A stretch of 64,000 nucleotides of DNA from Blasia pusilla. Its lineage: Eukaryota; Marchantiophyta; Marchantiopsida; Blasiales. The notes under the pieces are model-generated. The model worked only from the letters and a program-made list of their open reading frames with translations, ran no database searches and was not told the origin of the DNA. Position numbers and translations under genes: made by a program. Position 1 is the first letter of the stretch, and each line of letters opens with the position of its first letter. This document shows, one piece after another, positions 20,494 to 32,520 of the stretch. The DNA is taken from the NCBI GenBank assembly GCA_050084515.1, contig CM114272.1, positions 36,394,001 to 36,458,000 of the forward strand, given 5' to 3'.

Positions 20494-20511
20494 TTGTATC
20501 AGAGCTATAGG
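20494..20511 (+). promoter_or_regulatory. Primer binding site (initiator tRNA-Met type)
   Basis: TTGTATCAGAGCTATAGG abuts the 5' LTR. TGGTATCAGAGC is the usual plant copia site; one base differs here (TTGTATC). Confidence 0.8.
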
Positions 20512-21010
20512 AGAACATTACTTGAAATTCTTGGTGTTTGGAGGAGAGAAGAGAGGCAAGAGAAGGAAAATTTTCAGTTTGGGAGAAGGAAGTTTTCTTC
20601 AGAGCTCAGTGGGTGCAGATTTCAAATTGAGCTTTGACGGTGATAAAACTTTAGAGGCATTTTTTAAGGCTTTCCAGGTCGAGTAAGCCATCTGAGTCCG
20701 TAGTGGTCAAAAAAATTCCAAAAACTTGTTCTAGCCATTTTTTAGAGCTCGTAGAGAGCTTTCCAACGCACCCAAAATTGCTTGATTTTGACATGCCGAG
20801 CTCCTGAAGTAGCAATTTCAGTGTAGGAAAGTGCAATTACTGAAGAAAAGTTGTGTTGTTTGCTCTCTACAAGCTAATTTTGACTAGTTCTTTCATAAAG
20901 TTGATCAATTTTGGCAAATTTCTGGTCTATTTCTGGGTAGGAATGGTCTATGCTTCAATTGGAGCAATAGAAAGCCTAAAATTATGTGTTTTTGAGTGAA
21001 ATCATTCGTC

Positions 21011-21640
21011 ATGGAGTACTCCTCAATAGCAATCACAGGTGAGAAGCTAGATAAGTAGAATTACAATGTCTGGAAGTTTCGCATGAAACAATTTCTCATG
21101 GGTCAAGAACTATGGGAGCTTGTCACAAGTGATGAGGCCAAGCTAGAAGGTAACTCAACAAACTTGAATGTTCACGTCTGGAACAGACGCGTAAGGCAAG
21201 TAATCCACTACATTTCAATAACGATCAATTTGCCAATGATACGTCACATTCAAGATGTTGATATTTTGAAGAAGGCCTGGGATGCATTGGAAAAGTTGTT
21301 CCAGACATCTACAAAGGCCAGAAAGCTTCAATTGAAACAACAATTGAACAAAGTGAGGAAAGGATCGTAGAGCATCAATGATTATATTTTGAGTATCAGA
21401 CATATTGTTGATCAGTTGAATAATAGTGGAATGACAGTAGAAGATGATGATCTAATTTTGTTCACTCTTCAAGGCCTTCCAAAGGATTACAAGTCTTTTG
21501 AGACCTCTATCTCTGTGAGAGATAAGTATCCAACCTTTCAAGAGTTAGTGCCTCTGTTAATCAATGAAGAGATGCGCCTAGTAAGCAGCGGTAGCTCGTC
21601 TAGTCTGCAAGAGAGTGTGCTATTTGCACGTTATGGATAA
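21011..21640 (+). pseudogene. gag (copia)
   Basis: From ATG at 21011: MEYSSIAITGEKLD, TAG, NYNVWKFRMKQFLMGQELWE, IHYISITINLPMIRHIQDVD, AWDALEKLFQTSTKARKLQL, TAG, SINDYILSIRHIVDQLNNSG, DDDLILFTLQGLPKDYKSFE. This is the gag/UBN2-type domain of plant copia elements, which forms the particle. Two TAG stops break it. Confidence 0.88.
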
Positions 21641-21649
21641 AAAAAAGGC

Positions 21650-22037
21650 AAGGGTCATGGCAGAAGCTTCCATGGTCATGATGGATATCAAGCATATGGA
21701 GGAAGAGACTCAATATAACGTCACTCAATCAACTACGAACCAGTACCACACACAATCACAAGGTGGTGATGGTGGAAACCGTTGGGGTCGAGGTTTGCAG
21801 CGGAGGGTCCCTGGATCTTGCAATTACTGTGGGATAAAGGGTCACTATGCAAAGTTTGGCTTCAAGAAGAAGGCATACATGAGAATAGGAGCCTTACAAC
21901 AACAAAAATCTATGAAGCCAAAAAAGTCTATGGTAGTACCAAGAACAACAACATTCACAAACGGAGCATCTCTTGGTCATAACTCCTCATATGGGAGCAA
22001 TGGTCAAGAAAGACTCGACAGCAAATTGGTAGATTGA
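21650..22037 (+). pseudogene. gag C-terminus with damaged zinc knuckle (copia)
   Basis: The frame contains CNYCGIKGHYAKFGFKKK at 21818. The spacing fits CX2CX4HX4C except that the last cysteine is glycine (GGC). Frames shift between gag and this part. Confidence 0.8.
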
Positions 22038-22385
22038 CTCTGGTGCATCAAATCATATGACCTCACAAGCTAAATGGTTCGGTAGTTTGGAGCGGGTAAG
22101 AGATCTTCCAATTTTGCTCACAGGAGATGACACTCAACATCATATCACCCATACTGATAAAGTTCCAATAGCATTACATGGTCTTTGTGCTCTTGGAAAT
22201 ATTCTCTATGTTCCTACCATTGCAAGAAACTTGATCTCTGTAGGACAGATAGTACAACACGGTTATCAAGTGAATTTTAACGCATACGGTTATTTCATTC
22301 AAACAATGGATGACCAGACTACGATAGCCAAAGGAACTAGATCTAGCAGAATGTTCCAATTAGATGTTCCTATGCTAGAGATTCA
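22038..22385 (+). pseudogene. Protease domain (copia)
   Basis: W, TAG, IDSGASNHMTSQAKWFGSLE with the catalytic D of DSGA, then LYVPTIARNLISVGQIVQHG. The stop precedes the active site by one codon; otherwise the frame is open to 22641. Confidence 0.85.
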
Positions 22386-22424
22386 AACAATAATGTATGG
22401 TCAAACCGGCCAACAAGTCACAGA

Positions 22425-23215
22425 TCTAAACGTGTGGCATAAAAGAATTGTACATATGAATCTTCAAAGATTACAGAGTCCTTCATCATCTAATATAGTA
22501 ATAGGATTCCCTAAATTTACGAGTCATGCTACATTAGAGATATGTCTTGCTTGCCAATTTGGAAAACAAGCTAGATTTCCTTTTCCAAAGCAAGGTAGAA
22601 GAGCATCCAGGATATTGGAGTTGATCCACAATGATGTGTAGATAGCATCACAACATAGCCTTAGTGGTTGCCAATACTTTGTTTCATTTATTGATCACTT
22701 CTTTAGATATATATGGGTATACTTTCTGAAAGCCAAGTCAGAGATATTCTTAGTGTTCCAAACATTCAAAGTTCTAGTAGACAATCAGACTGGAGAACAC
22801 ATTCCAAAATTGCATTGTGATGGAGGAGGAGAGTATTTTTCAACAGAGTTTGTTGACTATTTATGTCAGAATGGCATCCAATCTCAAGTGACTTGCCGTT
22901 ACACTCCACAACAAAATAGAGTGGCAGAGAGAAAGAATTGACATATTGTTGAAGGGGCACGAGCTATGTTGAATGAGAAGAACATGCCTAAGGTATATTG
23001 GGCAAAGGTTGTAGCATGTGAAGTCTTCTTAATCAACCCAACTCCAACAGCAAGAGTTCATGATAAAACTCCATTTGAAGTCTTCACACGAAGTAAACCT
23101 GATTTTTCCTTCTTGAAAGTATTTGGTTGTATTTGTTATGCTCATGTTCCTTATGAGAGACGTCAGAAATTAGACCCCAGCTTATTATTAGACGAGATAT
23201 TTTCTTTTATGAGCT
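22425..23215 (+). pseudogene. GAG-pre-integrase and integrase (copia)
   Basis: The zinc-binding part VWHKRIVHMNLQRL ... CLACQFGKQARFPF is followed by the core with LELIHNDV, TAG, then SFIDHFFRYIWVYFLKAKSE, KLHCDGGGEYFSTEFVDYLC and TPQQNRVAERKN (catalytic E), TGA, and ARAMLNEKNMPKVYWAKVVA. All three acidic residues appear present. It is broken by two stops. Confidence 0.88.
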
Positions 23216-23589
23216 AAAGTCATGGTATGCTCCATCTGAGCCTATTCCACCTCTAAACTCGTTTGTTGAGGGGGAGAATATGATTGTAAAACAACAGACA
23301 TTATCTTCAACTTTCCCAAGTACTAGTGCAGGATTAGGAGAGATCGTAGATTCATAAGTTAAATATGTGAGTCCATGGACGGAAAGAGTACGTATTCAGT
23401 CTGTTGACACTAGTTAAAGCTCGAGTCAAGTGTTAGAGGCATCTACCTCTAAACAACAACTTCGTAGATCAAGTATAGTTACACATCTAGTTCATAGATT
23501 CATAAATGAAGGTTTCCTTGCGACACATCATGTATATATGATGACTACCCTTCAAGAATAGGAGCCGAGTTATTTCGAAGAAGCTGCAA

Positions 23590-24610
23590 GTAAAGTCGAA
23601 TGGATTGAAGCTATGGAGGAAGAGCTTGCTACATTAAGACATCAACAGAGATGGGAGCTGGTTGATATATATACCTTATGGTAAGAAAGCTATTGGTTGC
23701 AAAGGGGTTTATAAAATCAAGCGCAATCAAGATGGTACAATTAACAGATACAAAGTGAGATTGGTGGCTAAGGGCTATGCACAACAATATGGTATCGATT
23801 ATGAGGAAAAAATTTAGCCTTGTTGTAAAGATGGCAACTACGAGAAGAGTGGTTGTAGTTGCAGTAAGTAAAAAGTGGAGATTATATCACATGGATGTCA
23901 AGAATGCCTTCTTGAATGGAGATCTATACAAGGAGGTATATATGACTCAACCACCTGGATACAAGCATCCCAAGTTTCCATTTTGCGTATGCAGGTTGAA
24001 GCAAGCTCTATACGGGCTCAAACAAGCTCCAAGAGCTTGATATGGCAAGATTACATACGTCCTACAAGAGTTGGGTTTTAGGGTATGTGATTCTGATTCC
24101 TCGTTCTATATCTTGAGAAGAAAAGATCATACGGTTCTCATTTTGTTATATATTGATGATCTCCTGATTATCGGGAGTATTGAAGAAATGGTACAACAAG
24201 TCAAGCTTAAGTTACAAGCAGAATTTGATATGAAGGACTTGGGAGAACTCAAGTAATTTCTTGGTATTGAGTTTATCAAGGTTGGAGAGAGCATATGGTT
24301 ACTACAACGACAATATTCTCTTCATATGCTTTCAAAATATGGTATGACAGCTTGTAAGCTAATGTCTATATCGTTGGATCAGAGTGTGAAGCTAAGAGTG
24401 GATGAAGGAGAGCTGCTTGCAACTTCTAATATGTACAGGCGTATGGTTGGAAGTTTGATCTATCTAACTATAACCAGACCAGATTTGAGTTATGGTGTTT
24501 GCCTAGTGAGTCAGTTTATGCAAGCACCTCGAAAACCTCACCTTGATGCTGTGAGGAGGATTATGCGGTATGTGAAATTTCTTTATTCAATTCGGACTTC
24601 AATTTGAACC
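23590..24610 (+). pseudogene. Reverse transcriptase (copia)
   Basis: [20 protein letters not shown], then after a frameshift [20 protein letters not shown] and [16 protein letters not shown]. Next come [51 protein letters not shown], and the catalytic LLYIDDLLIIGS (about 24150). LTITRPDLSYGVCLVSQFMQ closes the domain. It has several frameshifts and stops. The 380 bases between integrase and this domain hold a poorly conserved linker. Confidence 0.9.
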
Positions 24611-24624
24611 TTCTCCAACTTTCT

Positions 24625-25124
24625 AATTATAGGGATTCACAGATGCTGATTGGGCAGGAAACGTGTTTGATCCACACTCCACATCTGATTATTCATTTAC
24701 TTTGGGAAGCGCAGCTTTAAGTTGGGCTTCAAAGAAGCAACGTACATTTGCTTTATCTTCAACATAGGCTGAGTATAGAGGAGCAACCAATGCAGCATCT
24801 GAGCCGGTGTGGCTTCATTGATTAATTGTTGATATTTGTGTTAGTAACTTAGGACCTAGTGTAATATATGCAAATAATATTAGTAGCATCAAGCTTGCTA
24901 ATAACCCTGTGTTTCATGCTCGTATAAAGCATGTTGAGGTGCACTATCATTTTATGAGAGAAAAAGTGCTTGGAGGAGAAATTGATCTTGTGTATATAGG
25001 TACAGATCAGCAAATTGCTGACATCTTTACTAAGGCATTTTCTAGAGATAAGTTTGAGATGTTTAGAAATGATTTAGGCGTTAGAGATATCGATATGAGC
25101 TTCATGGGGAGTATTGAAGATTGA
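24625..25124 (+). pseudogene. RNase H (copia)
   Basis: FTDADWAGNVFDPHSTSDYS, SWASKKQRTFALSST, TAG, AEYRGATNAASE, then RIKHVEVHYHFMREKVLGGE and IADIFTKAFSRDKFEMFRND. These are the conserved copia RNase H blocks. The internal stop sits in the conserved SSTQAEY position. Confidence 0.88.
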
Positions 25125-25425
25125 GTTAAAGTCAAGCTCATAAGACACCTAAACTGCTACATATGATACTCACACGAAGTAGGGAAGCTTAGTCTTGGCT
25201 AGTCAGTTAAGCATGATTATCTTAACTAGGGTTAGTTAATCATAGTTAGTCTAACTCAAGACTATGGTTAAGGTTAGGGTAAGAATTTCTAGTACATACC
25301 CTAGATAATTGAGAAGGGGACCAGCCTCCACTTATTTTCTCTCATTGCAAATTTTGTTCTCCATGGTGGTGTGTGTGTGTAAGAGTCGTTTTCCACTAGT
25401 TATGCTTGTTTAGCAGTTTTCCACA
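25112..25425 (+). repeat. 3' LTR of the copia element
   Basis: Matches 20186-20493. It begins TATTGAAGATTGAG after the purine stretch and ends TTTTCCACA. Confidence 0.9.
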
Positions 25426-26822
25426 AAAAGCACGAACTAGAAGTTTTTGACAAGGTAGATTGAGGAGATTGTGGCAGCGCTGAACAACACGATTCACATC
25501 TAGCATCGGACTCACGTTTGATTAATTTGCAACTATTTCCTAGGCCATGTGTAAGAATGGAAGTTGTACTCCCTCGATTGATGAATTTAACAATCCTAAC
25601 CGGGCAATCCTAAGTAGCAATATATAATTATAGAATTAGGTCCCTTCTTTAAAAATCCCACTTATTTTCCCTTTTCTTTTCACTAAATTTTTTTATGTAC
25701 TTTTCTACCCAAGAATTGTCTTAGGATATTTTCCTCAAATATGTATTTTTTATTGTCATAAATTTTTAGATGTGGATACTTCAAAAGGGGTGCCCAACGC
25801 ATTACAAGGATAAAAGATTGGTATCTATGTATATAATTTTATAAGAATTACTATTTCTCGAATATAATATGTGAACCATTGGCAACAAACAAAAAACCCT
25901 CATGGAAAAGAAGGGACCCTGAGGCCTCCTATCCCCCTAGGAATCACTCCCACCTCCTCTTGAAAGTACAATTGAGATGTAATCATTGTACAAAATGTGG
26001 ATATTCCTAGAGTTACGTAATTATGTATAGTAGATAATCTTATGAGTATTATATGCCTATAAATTATAGTGTGGATGCTCTAAGACTTGCCAAAAAATTA
26101 GGGGTTATTCCATAATCTCATTTTTTATTTATGATTTTCAAACTGTAATTATGATAATCAGAGTTTGAGGGTCAATTGCAATTTTCAAAATTTATACTAT
26201 AATTGGATGATTCTTATATAGAGAAAGGAAAAGAGAACAACGTTACACATGTGGCATGGACCATATTGATGATATATAATAAAATTTGAATTCAAATGCC
26301 ATTAGAATCAATTAGTATATGGCAAGTTCATGCAAGTTACTATTTCCACTTAACTTCTTGGTTACACTATGGTAGAACACTCATGCCAAGAAAATTATGA
26401 AGCTAGTGCAAGTTTGATGGAATTTCAAACACGGTATATGAGCTTTGGACCAAATTCATAAACATTAGTTTGGTATATGAAAGACTCTTCTCCATCCTAA
26501 AATTAAGTTTAAGACATTAGCTACTAAAAATTATTTATATTAGGATTAGTAGATGCCACTCCACTCCTTTTCTATTAAACAACCCATAATATGACAAATG
26601 TTCCTCTTACAACTCACTCCAACCAAGCTGAATTCTAAGATAAAAGGAGAGGACCCAGAGGTAGGGTAATAATTTTCCTCTCATTGGTCCTCTATTGCTC
26701 TTTACATTTTTTGTTTTCAATTCTCCTCTTTTTATCCCATACGTTAATTTTCCTTCTTCTAACAAATTATATTTGAATTGTTTTATTTCCTCCTTAATCA
26801 ACCCCTATTTTTTTTTTCCAAA

Positions 26823-26850
26823 CTAGTACTATGGTGCCTATGTGATGCAC
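26823..26850 (-). mobile_element. Helitron-like 3' terminus
   Basis: The plus strand reads A then CTAGTACTATGGTGCCTATG and soon GTGATGCAC. Read on the minus strand this is a GTGC-rich hairpin region ending in CTAG followed by T, and it resembles the ends at 29893 and 37839. The element would extend to the right. Confidence 0.4.
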
Positions 26851-27678
26851 TGAGTCCAGGTATTTTTTGTATCCGTATATAAATACTAAGCAAATCGGCT
26901 CAATTTACTTGAAATGAACATTTAATCACAAACTCAAATGACGCATCTGGCACACATAAGGACTACATCTCAAGGCACTAAAATTGTTGGAAGTGATGAC
27001 CTGGAAAAATGTATAGATTTAACATCAGAATTTTCAAGTAAAAATATTCATGTTAACGTATTCTATTCCTTAAGATTTTTGGAAACCCCATTTTTTTTCA
27101 AGCAAACTTCATGAAAATTTGTTACCTATTAAGATCAAGCGATGCAACATCTTGCCAAAAATCTTATGAAATAAAATACACAACGTATAGCCCTTATGGC
27201 ATTACAGTCTAACGTCCCTGATGCCAATGGTAGTATAGATTTTCTATTTAATTATTTTACCACCAAATAATTACAATATTATTTAATTTTTTACATATTA
27301 TGTTGTATAAAAATAAATTATTTTATCCTTATATATAAAAGGAATTTAATTTTGGGATTTGCAAATGCGAAAATTTTGAAATGTGGGATGCATTCCCATA
27401 TTGGCCCTCGTCTTCCTTTGGCATACGACAAATATTTATCATGAGCAAGAGTAATTTCAAGACATATGTCATATAGGAGGGAGAGGGAGATAAAATTGGA
27501 AGTTTGTATTGAAGTACATGGTCTCATACTCAAATTCAAACATGTTAAAGCATAAGCTCCATAACTGATGTGTCTTTCACGTAAACAATAAAGTGGATGA
27601 TCATCTTGAAGTAGTGAAGGTAAGGAGAAAAATGAGGGAAATCATGGTACATTCCTCCTTCGTCCGTGCCCTTGTTTT

Positions 27679-27715
27679 ATCTATACTATTAATCCAAAGT
27701 GGATAGGCCACTAAA
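27679..27715 (+). mobile_element. Helitron-like 5' terminus
   Basis: TCTATACTATTAATCCAAAG after TTTTA fits the TC-starting 5' ends of plant Helitrons (TCTATACTATTAA type). No matching plus-strand 3' end was found within the AT-rich tract. Confidence 0.4.
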
Positions 27716-29892
27716 AGACAAAAAATTTGACACATTAAGAAATTTACTTCCTTTCACTCTTGCAATTTGAAAGGAACCTAAGGGGAGAGAGAAAAATTAC
27801 GAGAAGTAGTAGGTAATTAAGATGGGTTGTCCATAATTAAACTACCACTCAATGAATTAATTCGTGCCTACTCCTAATAAAGATTTTTATAAATTTACCT
27901 CGCTAGATAGTTCAAGACAATTCATGCAAACTATAAGTTAACGCAATTATTAGAATAAGGTTATACGTAGTCCTAATCTAGTCACTTGAAGTAGTCCATT
28001 ATCTTTCAAGCATTCTCCCTACAAGGCTTTTAATGATAAAATTAAAAGAATGGATCTACATTCAAGTGGTGACATTCAATATTCATATTTGATTAAAACC
28101 TACAAGTATAGCTATAACTTTTTGTATGAAAAGGGATGAAAATAATCAACATTTTTTGTATTTCATAGGGTATTTATGGAATTCTACTTTAGTGGAAGGA
28201 CATATTTGTAATACAAAGATATGTATATTCCATTGGCATTATCTTATGGTTAAGGAAAGGAATAAGAATATATAAGAATTAGTGTTAATTATAGGAAAAA
28301 CACTCATGTCTGATTATAAGGAAGATCCAATAAAATTATTTGACTATTTCTCTTACGTTATATTTTTAGGAAAGAATGAAATTAGGATTTTATTTAAAAC
28401 CAACAAAAAAAATAAGTAAGTAAATAAAACATAAGATTAAAGTGGTGGAAAAAAATAATTGATGAAATAGGTTAGGAAATAGGTTTATTATATATGGACA
28501 TTAAAGTAAGTGGAACATATGAATATTTCATTTTTAAAATATTTAATTTAAAAAGTTTCTTTTGAATGAGGAGATTATTGTATTATCACACCTCTAGAAA
28601 TTCATTTGAGTTCTCTTATTGTTTTAGCCTTAGAGATTGCTTTAAATTATATCTTTATTTGGTGTAGTTACGCGTATCATTAGATCTCAAACTAAAATCT
28701 TCATTTTACAATTAATTTCACACTTTGATTTATCAAATATTATTTCTTGTGTTAATCTAGAATCTTGATAAAGGAGTGTAATACGATATGGACTTTCCCA
28801 AGGTCCGTTCATGCAAAACAAAAAAAAATGAAAGTGAAAGATATTACTACAAGCTTGCAAATATCTTTGCTTGATCACAATAAAGAATGTTTGCATGATC
28901 TTGATCTAGTTCCTCCATAAAAGAAAAGTCTACTTCTTGGCGAAACCTAATATCTAAAAAGGTGCAATAAGATAAAGCATATCGTAGTATTGCCTTAAAA
29001 CTTGGTGTGAACCACTTAAATGATTTTGGAATATCAATGAAACCTACCTAATGATTAGAGTCTCTACATCATAACTATGGCTATAAGGAAGGATAAAATA
29101 ATCTAGAGTAAATTCATTATTAAGACATATGAAATCTTTCAAGCCATATTCTCATGATGGCATATAGCAACTCTCTATTTCTCAAATATAATGTGAAAAA
29201 ACCTAATATATTAATACAATACTAAAATCAACATATTTAGATATTATATAATACCAAACAAGCAGTGGAATATGATAAGGAGGATTCAACTTTTTTTAAG
29301 TTGTTAAGAGCGAACAAAATCTTGAGGTTCATAACTTTAGTGAGCTTATGAAGAAAGCTATATAGATCTCTTCTCACAAATTATGAGTACAAAATACTTA
29401 CAAGTGCCCCACTCATAAATTTACAAGTGTATTGCAAGTATTATAAAACTACAATGTAAATCTTAGGACTCACAAGATAGGTCTATTTAAAGTGTCCTTG
29501 GATCATAATGCTACATCCATTATCTTGTCCCACTTACTCAGACGTTCCATTCTCATATGCTTATTATTTACTCTAGTTGCCTTCAACTTCCTTCTAGCTT
29601 GTTCTACATGATGTACGGAGCTTGTACATTATGCTAATATGTATCCAACAACGACATTCTCATAATCAATATGGTGATGCAAATCCTTCTTAGGTCTTGG
29701 TGAACACTCCTTTCTATCTTCTTGATATGTCTTTTCCATTCTTTATTAGCACATCCCTTTTCCTTGACCCATACAATGTAGTCCTTATTTTAACAATGAA
29801 TAACTAAGGATGGTTACATCTTATAAAAGAAAAGCAAGTAACCAATAATAAGTTTACAAAAAAAGTCTTATAGTCTTGCATACAAGGAGAGA

Positions 29893-29930
29893 CTAGTAAG
29901 GTACTCGTGCGATGCACAAAAAATAAAAAA
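29893..29930 (-). mobile_element. Helitron-like 3' terminus with hairpin
   Basis: The plus strand reads A then CTAGTAAGGTACTCGTGCGA followed by TGCAC. On the minus strand this is GTGC-ATC-GCAC, a perfect short hairpin, then a spacer and CTAG-T, a textbook Helitron 3' end. The element body would lie to the right. Confidence 0.55.
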
Positions 29931-30674
29931 GTATTTCGAGAGCTTTTGTAAGGGATTAATGATGTTGCTCGCAAATTTCAAACTTTTTTCATCCTGCCTA
30001 TGCATAACATGTGAAATATTTTTTTCTTGTCCAATTACCACTTGTCAGTAGGGCCTTAAAAAATAGGTGTCAATAATAGTTTTTTAAAATTATGTTTAAA
30101 TTTTCAAATTTTATTTTATTTTAAAATTTAGGTATAATTTCCACTTTTTTAAATCTTGAAAGAGTAAGAAAATTTCACCTTTAAATAACACCCATCTCCC
30201 CTAAATAATTTCAATCCTCCTTAAAAGCTCAAACAATAACTATTCTTCCCCTTCTATTCTTCCCACTTTTTTGATGAAAAAAGTAAATAACATTCACTAA
30301 CCAAAATCTTAGCTAATTTTAATGAACAAAATAAAATTTCATTTTCCATTAAAATTCATTTTCCTTTCCCAAAATATCAGATGTGAATTAATACGATTAT
30401 CTTAAAAAAGGATCATGTTATTTCCTTCAAATTTTAATAATGATTTTTATTTTCTAAAATCTTAGAAGAGCAAGAATATTTCATTGTTCTTAGTAATTAC
30501 AATTCTCCATTCAAATTTAAATGATATCCCAATGCATTAAGTAATTTTATTTTTCCATAAAATTGAAACAAAATCTACTCCTCCATAAAAATTTTATTTC
30601 TTTTTCAAAAATTTTGGTTATTTATCATATTTTATTAATATTTATAATCACCCATTATAATATTAAATAAATTA

Positions 30675-30701
30675 TTATATATATATATATATATATATAT
30701 T
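30675..30701. repeat. AT microsatellite
   Basis: About 13 AT repeats. Confidence 0.95.
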
Positions 30702-30980
30702 TCCAATGAAGTTCCTATTCGTTTCCTTTGTTCTATTTCTACCCACCTAATAAGGCTCAAGCAACAAAATTCAAGGATGTTGCCTATTTTGTCTTATTGC
30801 CTCGCTATCTTGTCGTATTGTGCATATATGGTCGTCCATTATTATGTAGATCATAGATCACATAATGAAATTGACATATGAATAAATAAATTATCTTTGA
30901 AGATATATATTTCCACACAACAATAGAAATTGTCTTGCATAAAGAGGAAGAATGAGACTATGTCCAAATAGAATGGGTGA

Positions 30981-30982
<2 letters not shown>

Positions 30983-31068
<86 letters not shown>
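30983..31068. repeat. Long AT microsatellite
   Basis: An uninterrupted AT run of 86 bases (43 repeats). It creates spurious Tyr-Ile frames on both strands. Confidence 0.97.
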
Positions 31069-31070
<2 letters not shown>

Positions 31071-32520
31071 TTCATGAAGAAAGTCTTATGTTGAACAAGA
31101 TAGGAAGATGTTCGTGGACTTAGGTTCGTATTATGCAAGGACTTGTCCGTGTTGACCCCACCTTCCTATTCTTTTTCATTCCCCCACTTGCCTTTGCGTT
31201 CTATAGTTTCCTGTTTCTTACTCCTTCCACCTTCACTTCCTCCTCCGTTATTGCACCATTCGCCCTTACCGTGCCTCCATCATGAACTGTAAATATGGGC
31301 CCCACCTCTTGCAATCCATGTTTGTGGATTTGTCTAGACTTATCCGTCTATGTCCATTTTTGTGCAACCATGGATAGGTAGTGCATAAAGACTTTTCTTT
31401 AAAAAGGGATGGCAAATCAAAATTTTTTATGGCTTAGCCTAAAAGCTATGAATGCTAGATCACTATTAACCTAGATCATTGTAAGCAATCAATGTGATTC
31501 CTAGGAGAGAATTAAAAGGATTTGTCAACTCAGATAATCCAAAGATTTGAGCTGACTGAGGGTGAGTGTGTATGTAAACGCTATAACAAATCAAGGGAAT
31601 CTTGCGATAAGCACAATATATCTATCAAAAATTCCAAAGAGCAAAATATCGACATACTAGACTTATGTTTTAGAGATTTTATATAACTTGAAATCCTAGT
31701 TTTTGGGAATCTCCAAGAAACTCACAATTTTTTTTCTTTTACAAGTCTAACGAAAAGCAAGAATATATAGTAGTAATGATGGTTTCCAAAGTTTTCCCAC
31801 GTATGGATTCTTTTGGGGTTCCAAGGTGTTTAGGTCTTTAATACTATAACATGCTTGGTTTGAAATGGTTTCTAAAAGTTCTACATAACATTTTAGAATT
31901 TCAAAATTATGCACGTGCATTACATCTTGATATGGAGAAGAATTTCACATGAAAGCATTGGAATATACCATAACATCGAGCTCAAATGCTCAAATATAAC
32001 GTCCATAATGATTATCTTCAATGGATGATACTGCTCCTTCCGTGTGTGAAATCCCTTTGATTAACATTCTCTTGCTCGACGGACCATCACTTTGAGAGGA
32101 ATGTGAATGGCATCTATATTGTTGCTAGCAACATTGCCTCAATCTCACTTTCTAGAAATTAAGAAAAAGAACATAACAATTTTGAGAAACGGGAAAAAAG
32201 GAAAATGATGTTATGAGGGCAAAACGAGCCACCCAAAAATGGTGGTTCAAAGCGTCCCGCTGTAGTTTCTGTATGACTATTTATGGCCCCTGCATATTCT
32301 CGTCATGTTTTTTTCTCACCATGCAGGCTGTCTAAGTGTCCTCAACACATGATTATTAATTTATGTCTCCTCCCACCCCTCTCAAAGCGCCCCACACTTA
32401 TGACAATTGACCACAAATTTAAACAAGTAACCTAGGGAGGTAACATGTTTGGGGTTAAAACAATTCAATATGACCCCAATATGAGGACATCCTCCTCTCA
32501 AATTTGATATAAATTTTCTG

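Larger units (their letters stand above)
20186..25425 (+). mobile_element. Ty1/copia retroelement, 5.2 kb, decayed
   Basis: Two LTRs of about 310 bases (20186-20493 and 25112-25425) bracket a single copia-order polyprotein: gag, zinc knuckle, protease, integrase, reverse transcriptase, RNase H. The primer binding site TTGTATCAGAGCTATAGG follows the 5' LTR and pairs with initiator tRNA-Met. A polypurine stretch CATGGGGAG precedes the 3' LTR. Flanks AAAAA and AAAAG may be a 5-base target duplication with one change. Stops and frameshifts occur in every domain, so it is inactive. LTR differences (roughly one in eight or nine positions by eye) point to an old insertion. Confidence 0.93.
25426..32520. 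other. AT-rich intergenic tract with Helitron termini
   Basis: Seven kilobases of strongly AT-rich DNA without a supportable gene; open frames are short and low-complexity. It contains three minus-type Helitron-like ends (26823, 29893 and similar), one plus-type 5' end candidate (27679), and two AT microsatellites. It is probably a graveyard of non-autonomous Helitrons. Confidence 0.5.

Noticed and set aside
30851-31138. 95-codon frame with a long Ile-Tyr run
   Set aside because: It is a translation of the AT microsatellite.
25426-32520. CRISPR-like or other regularly spaced array in the AT-rich tract
   Set aside because: No regular direct repeats with unique spacers were seen; a eukaryotic context makes it implausible.
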